From positions 1 through 21,716 of the forward strand of contig JAQUPC010000024.1 of assembly GCA_028716765.1 (NCBI GenBank): DNA of 21,716 nt, written 5' to 3'. This stretch comes from Alphaproteobacteria bacterium. Lineage in GTDB: Bacteria > Pseudomonadota > Alphaproteobacteria > UBA9219. The number at the start of each line of letters is the position of its first letter. Within the stretch, counting starts at the first letter, position 1. The notes below the pieces were generated by a model, which worked only from the letters and a program-made list of their open reading frames with translations, ran no database searches and was not told where the DNA came from. This document shows positions 15,358 to 21,716 of the stretch, in pieces. Both the position numbers and the translations under genes were made by a program.

Positions 15358-16353
15358 TCAGGCTATTCCCGCCCTTAACAGATCGTGGATGTGGAGGATG
15401 CCGACGGGCTTGCCATCGTCGATCACGAAAAGCTGGGTGCGGTTGGTGTCGTTGAGGATTTTAAGGGCTTCGGCGGCCAGTAGGCGCGGAGCGACCGTCA
15501 TCGGCCCGCGCGTCATGACTTCGGCGGCGGTTTTCGCCGTCAGGCCGTTGCCCATATGACGGCGCAAGTCGCCGTCCGTAATGATGCCGGCGAGCGCGCC
15601 CCCGGCGTCTACGACCCCCGCGCACCCGAAATGCTTTTCCGTCATCACGACAAGAACGTGCGCCATAACGTCGCTTTCCTTGACGAGCGGAAGGTCGTCC
15701 GCGCCGTGCATAAGGTCGTTTACGCGCTGCAGCGCGTTGCCGAGCTTGCCGCCCGGATGAAAATTGCGGAAGTCCTCCGCCGTGAAGCCTTTGCATTCCA
15801 GCGCGGCCACGGCGAGCGCGTCGCCGAGCGCCAGCATCATCGTGGTCGACGTCGTCGGCGCGAGGCCGAGCGAGCCTACTTCCGGCTCGGGCGGCAAAAG
15901 CAGAAGAACGTCCGAGGCCTGCGCCAGTGTGCTTTGCGCGCGGCTCGTGATGCCGATAAGCGGGATCGAAAACCGCCGCGTGTAGGCGACAAGATCGGTA
16001 AGCTCCGCCGTTTCGCCGGAATTGGACATGGCGATGACGGCATCCTCCGGCATGATCATGCCAAGATCGCCGTGGCTAGCTTCGCCCGGATGCACGAAGA
16101 GGGCAGGCGTGCCCGTGGAGGCCATCGTGGCGGCGATTTTACGCGCGATGTGGCCGCTTTTGCCCATGCCCGAGACAACGACGCGCCCCTTGCAGGCGAC
16201 GAGATGCCGGACGGCTTCGACAAAACGTCCGTTCAGCTGATCGGCCATCGTCTGCAAGGCCGAGCCTTCCTTGCTCAACACGTGACGGGCGCTTTTCAGC
16301 AGGTCTTCGCCGCTCATAGGGGCGGACGTGGTCTTGTTTTGCGGCTTGGCCAT
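15358..16353 (-). CDS. kdsD: Arabinose-5-phosphate isomerase (KpsF/GutQ family, KdsD)
   Basis: Interconverts ribulose 5-phosphate and arabinose 5-phosphate, the first step of the Kdo pathway. 331 residues, full length. Seen: an SIS sugar-isomerase domain (about 45-185) with VVVSGMGKSGHIARK (58-72), VHPGEASHGDLGM (87-99) and SNSGETAEL (110-118), the conserved FHPGGKLG at 198-205, then two CBS domains (about 213-270 with GIITDGDLRRHM, and 279-331). ATG 16353 has AAAGGA eight to nine bases upstream. It is convergent with the small secreted protein gene and close to kdsA, which uses its product. Confidence 0.96.
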   Translation of the reverse strand: MAKPQNKTTSAPMSGEDLLKSARHVLSKEGSALQTMADQLNGRFVEAVRHLVACKGRVVVSGMGKSGHIARKIAATMASTGTPALFVHPGEASHGDLGMIMPEDAVIAMSNSGETAELTDLVAYTRRFSIPLIGITSRAQSTLAQASDVLLLLPPEPEVGSLGLAPTTSTTMMLALGDALAVAALECKGFTAEDFRNFHPGGKLGNALQRVNDLMHGADDLPLVKESDVMAHVLVVMTEKHFGCAGVVDAGGALAGIITDGDLRRHMGNGLTAKTAAEVMTRGPMTVAPRLLAAEALKILNDTNRTQLFVIDDGKPVGILHIHDLLRAGIA

Positions 16354-16365
16354 ATAGGGAATCCT

Positions 16366-17250
16366 TTACAACTTCAGGCCGTTATTATTAGGGCCGGAAG
16401 GCGCGGGAAACAAGGGATTGGGTGGAAACCCGTGTTTTCTACAGCCAAAACCCGTACATGGCCTTTTGCTGATGAGATCGGTCAAGCGCTCGCGGGGCTC
16501 ATCGCACCGCATCCGGCCGACGGCGGGTTTTCCGAACTTTTTCTGCGTCCGGCCGATGGCCGTCAGATCATTTAGAACCGAGACGCCGACACGGGCCGCT
16601 TCGCCGGCGGTTTTAAGCAGATATCCGGCGAGCCAGGCGTTGTCCGACCAAGTGCCTTTTTTTCCTGTTAGATGCGAATAACAATGAAAATAGCCGTTGA
16701 TGACTTCCCCCGCCAATACATTGCCCTCGAGCCGCGTCAGGAACACATTGTCTTCGAGCCGCGTCAGGGAAAAGTAGCTGACGAACTTAAAGGCGAGTGA
16801 AGGGTTTTGTCCGGCCAACGCCGTCAACAACGGCTCCGATAAACCCTCTGAAGACACAAGCGTCTTAAAGCACGTCCGTACCAGCATGGGATTTGTTTTG
16901 TTGTTTTCCCGGGAAACGTTCACGCGATGTCTCTCGCAAAGACAAAGGATGCGTTTGATGAGGGCCGAAGTTCCCGTGAAATTAGCGCCCGCCATTCTCG
17001 GCAAAAAGGGCATGATGCCCGCCAAATACGCTTCCAGTCTGACGGGTTTTCCGGCGTTCCTTTTCAGTATTCTCTCGGCTTGAGAGAGCGCCGTCTTCGC
17101 CCCTTCGTTGTCGAAGGCCCTTTGCATTATTTTATGCGCGACGGCTCTGTGTTTTTCCCGCTCTTGCGAAATAAGGTTTTTGCCTTTTTTGGACTTGCCG
17201 CGGGATTGAAACAGCGACGGCCCATAGGAAACGCTAAGATCTGCACACAT
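16366..17250 (-). CDS. Hypothetical protein with internal 9-residue tandem duplication
   Basis: 294 residues if read from ATG 17250 (MCADLSVSYG); the frame is open upstream to TTG 17295. I do not recognise it. It has no signal peptide and a basic N-terminal part (SRGKSKKGKN...REKHRAVAHK), a helical middle, and a Pro/Asn-rich C-terminus. A 27-base tandem duplication (16719-16772) repeats nine codons so that LTRLE(D/G)NV occurs twice. Thirteen bases separate it from kdsD, so the two may be co-transcribed, but no function follows from that. Codon use looks like that of its neighbours, favouring a real gene over a shadow. Confidence 0.65.
   Translation of the reverse strand: MCADLSVSYGPSLFQSRGKSKKGKNLISQEREKHRAVAHKIMQRAFDNEGAKTALSQAERILKRNAGKPVRLEAYLAGIMPFLPRMAGANFTGTSALIKRILCLCERHRVNVSRENNKTNPMLVRTCFKTLVSSEGLSEPLLTALAGQNPSLAFKFVSYFSLTRLEDNVFLTRLEGNVLAGEVINGYFHCYSHLTGKKGTWSDNAWLAGYLLKTAGEAARVGVSVLNDLTAIGRTQKKFGKPAVGRMRCDEPRERLTDLISKRPCTGFGCRKHGFPPNPLFPAPSGPNNNGLKL
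16719..16772. repeat. 27-bp in-frame tandem duplication inside the hypothetical gene
   Basis: Two 27-base units, 16719-16745 and 16746-16772, differ at a few positions; both contain TCGAGCCGCGTCAGG. They code for nine residues each. Because the length is divisible by three the reading frame is kept. Confidence 0.85.
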
Positions 17251-17426
17251 GAATTTTGACCTATAATAGCTTTGAAAACAAACGAAACCGGACAAGTTTT
17301 TTTAATATCCCTTCGCCCGGGGCCGTTCAAGAAAGGTTTTACTTTCATGAACCGTTCGATTTTTTAATGCTTAATTATGGCCGCAGTATGCCGCCCGAAG
17401 GCCGTTTTCCGCGAATGGTTAACCCG

Positions 17427-17990
17427 TTACGGCTGTTGCCGGTAAACGAACACTTCCGTCTTGAAGGGCGCATGGAGCGTGAACGTTTCGAAAGGCTCCC
17501 ACCCGGCGCGCAACGGAAAGGTGTTGGCGACGACAAGCGTTCCCGGCTTCAGTTCCTTGCGCAGTTTCTTGCCGGCGCGTTCCATGATCTTTCCGGGCAA
17601 GTACGTTATGACGGCGTCGGCGCCGGAGCAGTCGTAAGGCCAGAAATCGAGACGCTTGTATTCAAGGTTGGCAGGGCCGAAAAGGCGCTGGCGCAAAACG
17701 GAGCGCAGCCACGGAACGAATGACAGCTCGATGCCGATGACATGCGCGTGCGGCATAGCCTTGGCGACGTGCCGGCTGACTTGCCCGCTGCCCGAGCCGA
17801 GATCGAGAACCGTATAGGAATGTATTTGGCGGGATTCGGAATCCTTTTGCAGGAGCTCAATAGCTTTGCGCCGGACAGCGGGCATGCTGGGGAAGGTGTC
17901 GACGCCCGTTTTCCAAGCATAGTACTCGTAGCTTGCCGCGATCAGGAGAAAAAGGACAAGCAGAAGAAGGATAACGGAAAACAGGCTCAT
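17427..17990 (-). CDS. Membrane-anchored class I SAM methyltransferase (FAM173/ATPSCKMT-like)
   Basis: 187 residues. Residues 4-19 (FSVILLLLVLFLLIAA) form an N-terminal membrane anchor. The Rossmann methyltransferase fold follows: motif I VLDLGSGSGQ at 61-70, an acidic residue Glu88 ending beta2 (VIGIELS), ITYLPGKIMERAGKKL (128-143) in place of the usual motif-IV region, and ELKPGTLVVANTFPL. The YLPGKIM...L.P.TLVVANTF.L..WEP pattern is that of the FAM173 family, whose mitochondrial members methylate a lysine of ATP synthase c subunit or adenine nucleotide translocase. The bacterial substrate is unknown to me. It is divergent from corA. Confidence 0.8.
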   Translation of the reverse strand: MSLFSVILLLLVLFLLIAASYEYYAWKTGVDTFPSMPAVRRKAIELLQKDSESRQIHSYTVLDLGSGSGQVSRHVAKAMPHAHVIGIELSFVPWLRSVLRQRLFGPANLEYKRLDFWPYDCSGADAVITYLPGKIMERAGKKLRKELKPGTLVVANTFPLRAGWEPFETFTLHAPFKTEVFVYRQQP

Positions 17991-18130
17991 GGCGGATCCC
18001 GGTTAAAAGAGGCGGGAAAAGGGTACAACAACCAACGGAGCCGCGAAACCCCGCTCTTGAGCAAAAGGCTTTGTTGTTCTATGGAAAGAGTCCCTTCTTC
18101 CGGGAAACGCGAGTCCTGCCGGGATATCCC

Positions 18131-19099
18131 ATGCTCACCCTGTATCATTTCGATCAAGGCAAACTTGTTCAGACCGTCGCCGGGGATGCGCTGAGCGTGC
18201 TGCCCTACAACACGGTCTGGCTCGATCTTCTGCACCCCACAAGAGAGGAAGAGCAGATTGTCGAGCGGCTTCTTTCCATAGCCGTTCCCACGCGCGAAGA
18301 AATGCAGGAGATCGAGGTATCCAGCCGTCTTTATGTCGATAAAGCCGGGGTGGTCATGACGTTGCCCATTCTGAACAAGTCGGCGACCGACGAGCCGGAA
18401 TCCTCGGCGGTTACGTTTATTCTGACGGCCAACCGTCTTGTGACCCTGCGTTATGCCGATCCGGCTCCCTTCGGCCTTTTTGTGCAACAGATCGAGCGCC
18501 AGCCGGCGCTGGCGGCTACGGGCGAGCAGGCGATTATGGGCCTTTTGGAGCAGGTCGCCGACCGGCTGGCCGATATTCTGGAGAGCGCGACGGCGGGGCT
18601 GGAAAAGTTGTCGCGCGAGATTTTCCGCAACAACGGCGCGGCCGACGGCAAGGTCGATTTCAGGGACGCCCTGCGCCGCATCGGCGTCGTGGGCGATCTT
18701 GCGACGAAGGCCAAGGACAGCCTTTTGAATCTTAACCGCCTTACCCTTTTTCTTCTGGCGCAGCCGGAGATCAAGCGGGACACGAAAATCCGCGTGGAGA
18801 CGCTGCGCCGCGACGCGCATTCCATCGACGAGCACGCCACGTTCCTGTCGGAGAAGGTCGGCTTTATTCTCGATGCCACGCTGGGGCTGATCAACATCGA
18901 GCAAAACAACATCATCAAGATTTTTTCGGTGGCGGCGGTGACGTTCCTGCCGCCGACCTTGATCGCCAGCATCTACGGCATGAACTTCGAGGCCATGCCC
19001 GAGTTGAAATGGAACCTTGGGTATCCTTTGGCGGTCGCGCTGATGGTTCTTTCGGCCATCGTGCCCTTCTGGTATTTCCGCCGTAAAAAGTGGCTTTGA
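18131..19099 (+). CDS. corA: CorA family magnesium/divalent cation transporter
   Basis: 322 residues from ATG 18131 (MLTLYHFDQG); the frame is open 20 codons upstream to a TTG, with no signal for starting there. CorA forms a pentameric inner-membrane channel for Mg2+ (also Co2+/Ni2+). Seen: a large acidic cytoplasmic alpha-beta part, a long stalk helix (about 130-255), first membrane helix FSVAAVTFLPPTLIASIYGMNF with the Gly-Met-Asn selectivity signature at 283-285, a short loop, then the second helix (about 300-315) and the basic end FRRKKWL. It ends over a strong terminator shared with the HU gene. Confidence 0.95.
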   Translation: MLTLYHFDQGKLVQTVAGDALSVLPYNTVWLDLLHPTREEEQIVERLLSIAVPTREEMQEIEVSSRLYVDKAGVVMTLPILNKSATDEPESSAVTFILTANRLVTLRYADPAPFGLFVQQIERQPALAATGEQAIMGLLEQVADRLADILESATAGLEKLSREIFRNNGAADGKVDFRDALRRIGVVGDLATKAKDSLLNLNRLTLFLLAQPEIKRDTKIRVETLRRDAHSIDEHATFLSEKVGFILDATLGLINIEQNNIIKIFSVAAVTFLPPTLIASIYGMNFEAMPELKWNLGYPLAVALMVLSAIVPFWYFRRKKWL

Positions 19100-19115
19100 G
19101 AAGTCAGGGCGGCTG

Positions 19116-19150
19116 AGAAAAAAAAGAGCCCGGGACGCGCCCGGGCTCTT
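19116..19150. terminator. Intrinsic terminator between convergent corA and HU-like gene
   Basis: AAGAGCCCGGG (19124-19134), loop ACGCG, CCCGGGCTCTT (19140-19150): a perfect 11-bp stem. On the - strand the stem is followed by a run of T residues (complement of the A-tract beginning near 19118), so it best serves the HU-like gene; the + side, after corA, is CCTGTTT and weaker. Works for both convergent genes. Confidence 0.9.
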
Positions 19151-19178
19151 CCTGTTTCGTCCGTCGCAATAAAACGGA

Positions 19179-19538
19179 TTAGTCCGTCGCGGCGGCTTTC
19201 ATCTTCGACAACGCACGGATCTTGACGCGCACGCTGGCGGGCTTCGCTGCGGCTGCCATCATCTCGCCGGTGGCGGGATTGCGGATCAGCGTTCCTGCCT
19301 TGCGGGCGGGGACTTTGCGCAGGGTGACTTTGAAAAGCCCCGGCATCGTGAACTCGCCGGCGCCTTTCGGATGCACCGAGCCCATCATCACGGCTTCCAG
19401 AGTCGCGAGAACGCTGGCGGCCGTTTTGCGGGGAATGTCGTTCTTCTCGGCGAGATAGCCGATCAGCGCCGACTTGGTCATGGTGTCCTTAACCGGGCGA
19501 ACAGTCACATCCGGTTTGCTGGTTTTCTTCTTGGCCAT
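19179..19538 (-). CDS. HU family DNA-binding protein with N-terminal extension
   Basis: 119 residues, longer than classical HU (about 90). ATG 19538 has GGAG about six bases upstream; an upstream in-frame codon (19550) was not used. Seen: a basic/Pro-rich N-terminal extension (MAKKKTSKPDVTVRPVKD) before the helical dimerisation part TKSALIGYLAEK, and the DNA-binding arm with GEFTMPGLFKV (61-71), KVPARKAGTLIRNPATGE (75-92) and VRVKIRALSKMKAAA at the end. This HU variant is common in alphaproteobacteria. It is convergent with corA over a terminator. Confidence 0.93.
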   Translation of the reverse strand: MAKKKTSKPDVTVRPVKDTMTKSALIGYLAEKNDIPRKTAASVLATLEAVMMGSVHPKGAGEFTMPGLFKVTLRKVPARKAGTLIRNPATGEMMAAAAKPASVRVKIRALSKMKAAATD

Positions 19539-19928
19539 AATTTTCTCCAATGGTTAAACGATTGCCGGAAGCAGGGAATCACGCTGCTCCAGCAGTCTTT
19601 GTTGTTAGACGGCAATGAGACGGTATGCAAATGAAGATGTAAAGCGTTTTATAAAACCACGTTTCGAGCCGTTATTTTGGTTGAAAGTGTGTTCTTTAGG
19701 TCTTGAAAAGGCTTTCGATATACTTCGCTCTGATTCGCAAACCCCACAAAACAAGGGTGTTTAAGCATCCCGGCGGCATGGGGTTTTTGATTGGCCGGCT
19801 TCTCCGGGATAGGGCTCATCGCCGGCGGCCCCTCAGGAGAAAGGAAAGAAGCGCATTGCCTTTCGCTCCCTGTTCGGAAATAAATGGATTGTGCAGCGGC
19901 CAAAGCGGCTGGCCTGAATGCGGGGATT
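19539..19928. other. 390-base stretch without a supported gene
   Basis: The - strand leader of the HU-like gene lies in the first part (about 19539-19640). The remainder (19640-19928) has open frames in both directions, none with a ribosome site, known motif or convincing composition. I find no strong sigma-70 promoter by eye, only poor matches. Confidence 0.6.
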
Positions 19929-20040
19929 ATGGATCCGGCATACGCGATCGTTTTCAAGCAAATAGTCATCTGGCTGGTGCCCGGCGCGCTGGCCATCATC
20001 TTGCATGAATACGCTCATGGCTGGACGGCCGACCGCCTTA
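19929..20040 (+). pseudogene. N-terminal fragment of an M50 family (site-2-type) zinc metalloprotease
   Basis: From ATG 19929 the frame reads MDPAYAIVFKQIVIWLVPGA, then LAIILHEYAHGWTADRL: a membrane helix followed by the HExxH zinc motif (HEYAH) typical of the first helix of M50 proteases. A full family member has 200 or more residues with a distal NPxxD motif. Here the match stops after ADRL, at about 20040, where the DNA becomes the antisense of an AbiJ-like gene start; the frame ends at 20087 in unrelated codons. No remainder of the protease is seen to the right, so this is a deletion or recombination remnant. Confidence 0.7.
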
Positions 20041-20180
20041 GGGTTTCCTATAGCGTCCCTCAAAATATGAACAATTTGGACGCGTAGATGGTGAGGAACT
20101 TTATCGTAGACGTAAATTTCTTGCTCACCCGCCATTTCTTCACGCCGCTTACGTTTTGAAAAAAGGTCCACTACAGCCAT
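20038..20180 (-). pseudogene. N-terminal fragment of an AbiJ-like (STM4504/CBY_0614-type) protein
   Basis: From ATG 20180, with GGGAG eight bases upstream, the first 47 or so codons read MAVVDLFSKRKRREEMAGEQ, EIYVYDKVPHHLRVQIVHIL, RDAIGNP. This matches the start of AbiJ N-terminal-domain proteins (DLFSKR...YDxxPxxLRVQIVHIWRDALG), associated with abortive infection and related defence loci. Family members are several hundred residues. After about 20040 the frame continues open to 19833, but only as the antisense of the M50 fragment. The original C-terminal effector part is lost. It lies 17 bases after the unknown gene 20198-20671 on the same strand. Confidence 0.7.
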
Positions 20181-20197
20181 GCAACAGACTCCCTAAG

Positions 20198-20671
20198 CTA
20201 CGAATGTTTTTTACTTTTTAACCTATCTAAAGCCTTCTTAGCTATGAAATTATCACCTGCAATTATCCGGCCAAACTCGGTTGTTGGCTCTTCTCTATCC
20301 GTATTGTTCTTGGAATCGTAACCCTCAAGATGCCAGCCTAACTTCTCAAGTGCAAATACGTCAGTACCGAGGCCATTCTCAGAAGTTTCGATAGAAGCAA
20401 TAAGGCATACAAACCGATCGTGGAAACTGCCCCATTCTATTTTTTCAATCTGACCAGAACGAAACTCTTTAAAATCGTGATTGCTAACGTCCTCGTCATA
20501 AGCCCTCTCGGCGGGAAGAGGATTAAGGCAATCATTTACGGCTAACCCAACAAAGGGAACAAAGGGCAAAACTATGTCAGAGCGTTCTAACGTAACCGCA
20601 ATGTAGAAAACGACGTTCCAACCAGCTAAATCCGCAGTTAGCGAGCGTCCCGATATGAGAGAGATTTCCAT
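20198..20671 (-). CDS. Unknown protein in an AT-richer patch, upstream of the AbiJ-like fragment
   Basis: 157 residues from ATG 20671 (MEISLISGRSLTADLAGWNV), ending with a natural-looking basic tail (ALDRLKSKKHS). I do not recognise it. It is acidic in its middle (AERAYDEDVSNHDFKEFRSG), has no signal peptide and no obvious catalytic motif. Its composition is visibly AT-richer than the rest of the window, suggesting transfer. The start has no clear Shine-Dalgarno and overlaps the start of the divergent lipoprotein gene by two bases, so the true 5' end may have been lost at a recombination joint and this could be a truncated gene. It and the AbiJ-like fragment form a two-gene unit. Confidence 0.55.
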   Translation of the reverse strand: MEISLISGRSLTADLAGWNVVFYIAVTLERSDIVLPFVPFVGLAVNDCLNPLPAERAYDEDVSNHDFKEFRSGQIEKIEWGSFHDRFVCLIASIETSENGLGTDVFALEKLGWHLEGYDSKNNTDREEPTTEFGRIIAGDNFIAKKALDRLKSKKHS

Positions 20672-21287
20672 GATAGAAAAGGCAAATAAAGCAAGTCTTC
20701 TTGTCTGTATCGCGACATGGCTGTTTCCTCTCATGCTCTTATGCGCATGTGAAAGCACTTCACCGCCCCTACCGACGATTCCTTCACCCCCAACAACGGC
20801 AAGCCCCGCGCCTGAACAACCGACCGGGCCATCGCAGAAACTCAGCCCGAAGATGGTCAGGTTGCTTGCCTCTGCGGAAAAGGGCGACCCGAAAGCCCAG
20901 TATCAGCTTGGCCTTGCCTATGCCAAGGGACACGGGACGGTCGTGAACGTGAACGAAGCCCTGCGCTGGTGGAGACAAGCGGCTAAAACGTGCAAAAAGA
21001 AACCACCCTGCCGTTTGCAGCCACCGGCGGAATTCAAATGCAAAAACGGCCAACGGTTCACGATAACTTTCGTGGACAAAAAAGAGCTAGCCTATCTGGC
21101 CCTTCCAAACAGCACCTCGTTTGAGGTTCTGCACAACGCGAAGCTGGGAACAGGGATTGGTTACGACAACGAACGGTTCGACTTCGAGCAGCATGAGGGC
21201 CGCGTGACTTTTGACGCACCTGAATCCCCGAAACATAAAGGCGGCGCAACAGTCTGCCGTGAACTAGCTAAAAAGAAGACCAAATAA
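20670..21287 (+). CDS. Lipoprotein with a Sel1 repeat and an MliC-like domain
   Basis: 205 residues from ATG 20670 (an in-frame ATG at 20655 is also possible). Seen: a signal peptide with hydrophobic core (residues 9-24) and lipobox LCAC, making Cys27 the likely lipidated residue; a Pro/Thr-rich linker (30-58); one Sel1-like repeat (about 66-106, AEKGDPKAQYQLGLAYAKGHG then ALRWWRQAAK); and a C-terminal domain FKCKNGQRFTITF...LGTGIGYDNERFDF...TVC (122-196) with Cys124 and Cys196 placed like the disulfide of MliC, the membrane-bound inhibitor of C-type lysozyme. Both parts are recognised by pattern. A role in resisting host or predator lysozyme is inferred. The stop overlaps the Shine-Dalgarno of the next gene. 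Confidence 0.75.
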   Translation: MIEKANKASLLVCIATWLFPLMLLCACESTSPPLPTIPSPPTTASPAPEQPTGPSQKLSPKMVRLLASAEKGDPKAQYQLGLAYAKGHGTVVNVNEALRWWRQAAKTCKKKPPCRLQPPAEFKCKNGQRFTITFVDKKELAYLALPNSTSFEVLHNAKLGTGIGYDNERFDFEQHEGRVTFDAPESPKHKGGATVCRELAKKKTK

Positions 21288-21292
21288 GGAGG
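21286..21292 (+). promoter_or_regulatory. Strong Shine-Dalgarno of the YciI-like gene, overlapping the upstream stop
   Basis: AAGGAGG, six bases before ATG 21299; its first two bases belong to the TAA stop of the lipoprotein gene, indicating co-transcription. Confidence 0.85.
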
Positions 21293-21298
21293 CAATCC

Positions 21299-21646
21299 AT
21301 GCTTCACATCGTCCATCTTCACGATAAGTCAAACATGCAAGAAGCCAGAGAGGCCTATATGGACGCTCATCTGGAGTGGATCGAAAAGAACCGCGATTTT
21401 GTGTTGTTAGCCGGCTCACTGCGCGATGCGCCAGGTGTTGCCCCTGTCGGCGGTCTTTGGGTTGTGGATGCGAAAAACAAAGACGATGTTCTGGAAAAGA
21501 TCAAAACCGATCCATTTTGGGCGAACGGCATTCGCGCGAGCGTCGACGTGTTCTTCTGGGGCATGGCATCGGACGATATGAAGCAACTTCCTTCCGTTTT
21601 AACATCTTCAAGGATGAATCCAGGCCTAAAACCTGAGCCGGCCTAG
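21299..21646 (+). CDS. YciI family protein
   Basis: 115 residues. YciI proteins are small ferredoxin-like-fold (dimeric alpha-beta barrel) cytosolic proteins of mostly unknown activity. Seen: the opening strand MLHIVHLHDK, REAYMDAHLEWIEKNRDFVLLAGSLRD (helix with the family His-Leu pattern, then the AG turn), GGLWVVDAKNKDDVLEKIKTDPFW (strand-helix) and a final strand VDVFFWG. The C-terminal 25 residues are extra. A strong Shine-Dalgarno, overlapping the preceding stop, links it to the lipoprotein gene. Confidence 0.88.
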   Translation: MLHIVHLHDKSNMQEAREAYMDAHLEWIEKNRDFVLLAGSLRDAPGVAPVGGLWVVDAKNKDDVLEKIKTDPFWANGIRASVDVFFWGMASDDMKQLPSVLTSSRMNPGLKPEPA

Positions 21647-21659
21647 GATGCTGATCCGG

Positions 21660-21716
21660 TTATGCCGACCGCTCTTTCGCGCGCTTTGCCGCGGCTTCCA
21701 TGGCGCGCAACATGAG
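21660..21716 (-). CDS. C-terminal end of a gene entering from the right edge
   Basis: On the - strand the last 18 codons read LMLRAMEAAAKRAKERSA and stop at TAA (complement of 21660-21662). The Ala/Lys/Arg-rich helix-like tail looks like the end of a real protein, but nothing identifies it. It would be convergent with the YciI-like gene with 13 bases between stops. Confidence 0.4.
   Translation of the reverse strand, partial: LMLRAMEAAAKRAKERSA

Noticed and set aside
15556..16575. 339-codon open frame on the + strand
   Set aside because: Antisense to kdsD, which has complete SIS and CBS domains.
17256..17723. 155-codon open frame on the + strand
   Set aside because: Mostly antisense to the FAM173-like methyltransferase; no independent support.
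19602..19630. Possible - strand promoter of the HU-like gene (TTGCAT, 17 bases, TAACAA)
   Set aside because: Only three of six matches in each box; not distinguishable from chance.
19649..19999. 116-codon open frame on the - strand
   Set aside because: Antisense to the M50 fragment for part of its length, no ribosome site, no recognisable motif.
1..21716. CRISPR arrays, tRNA or rRNA genes
   Set aside because: No regularly spaced repeats; no cloverleaf-like or rRNA-like sequence noticed on either strand.

Overview
The window reads as a chromosomal segment of an alphaproteobacterium with moderately high GC content. The evidence is a fused CysNC, an EipB/DUF1849 envelope protein, a short PSD-type phosphatidylserine decarboxylase next to pssA, a Kdo pathway, and compound GC-rich palindromic repeats between genes. 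I cannot fix the order or genus from sequence alone.

Layout. 1-2616: sulfate activation (cysD, cut at its 5' end, then cysNC). 2825-3778: an EipB-like periplasmic envelope protein. 3791-6038: tsaB, rimI and accA on the + strand; tsaB carries an in-frame palindromic repeat. 6088-8675: a DAO-type FAD oxidoreductase (+), then a LOG-family phosphoribohydrolase and an unassigned small protein (-). 8776-10941: comEC. 10942-12272: a non-core patch with a small secreted Cys-rich protein, a 17-bp direct repeat on either side of it, and the C-terminal remnant of a plasmid-type TOPRIM protein. 12275-14816: psd, pssA and kdsA, an envelope lipid/Kdo cluster, with a second large palindromic element before pssA. 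14949-16353: a small secreted Tyr/Pro-rich protein and kdsD (-). 16366-17990: an unknown protein and a membrane-anchored methyltransferase (-). 18131-19538: corA (+) and an HU-like protein (-), convergent over a strong terminator. 19929-20671: a mosaic of broken genes (a start of an M50 protease abutting a start of an AbiJ-like protein, plus an AT-richer unknown gene). 20670-21646: a Sel1 + MliC-like lipoprotein and a YciI-like protein. A gene end enters from the right edge on the - strand.

How the genes fit together: most are housekeeping. kdsA and kdsD supply Kdo for LPS; psd/pssA make phosphatidylethanolamine; accA feeds fatty acid synthesis; EipB, the MliC-like lipoprotein and the small secreted proteins belong to the envelope. 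I did not find a complete undescribed system. The most interesting material is the repeat family that has entered a coding gene (tsaB), the repeat-flanked secreted protein beside a mobilisation-gene remnant, and the truncated AbiJ/unknown-gene pair that looks like the scar of a defence cassette.
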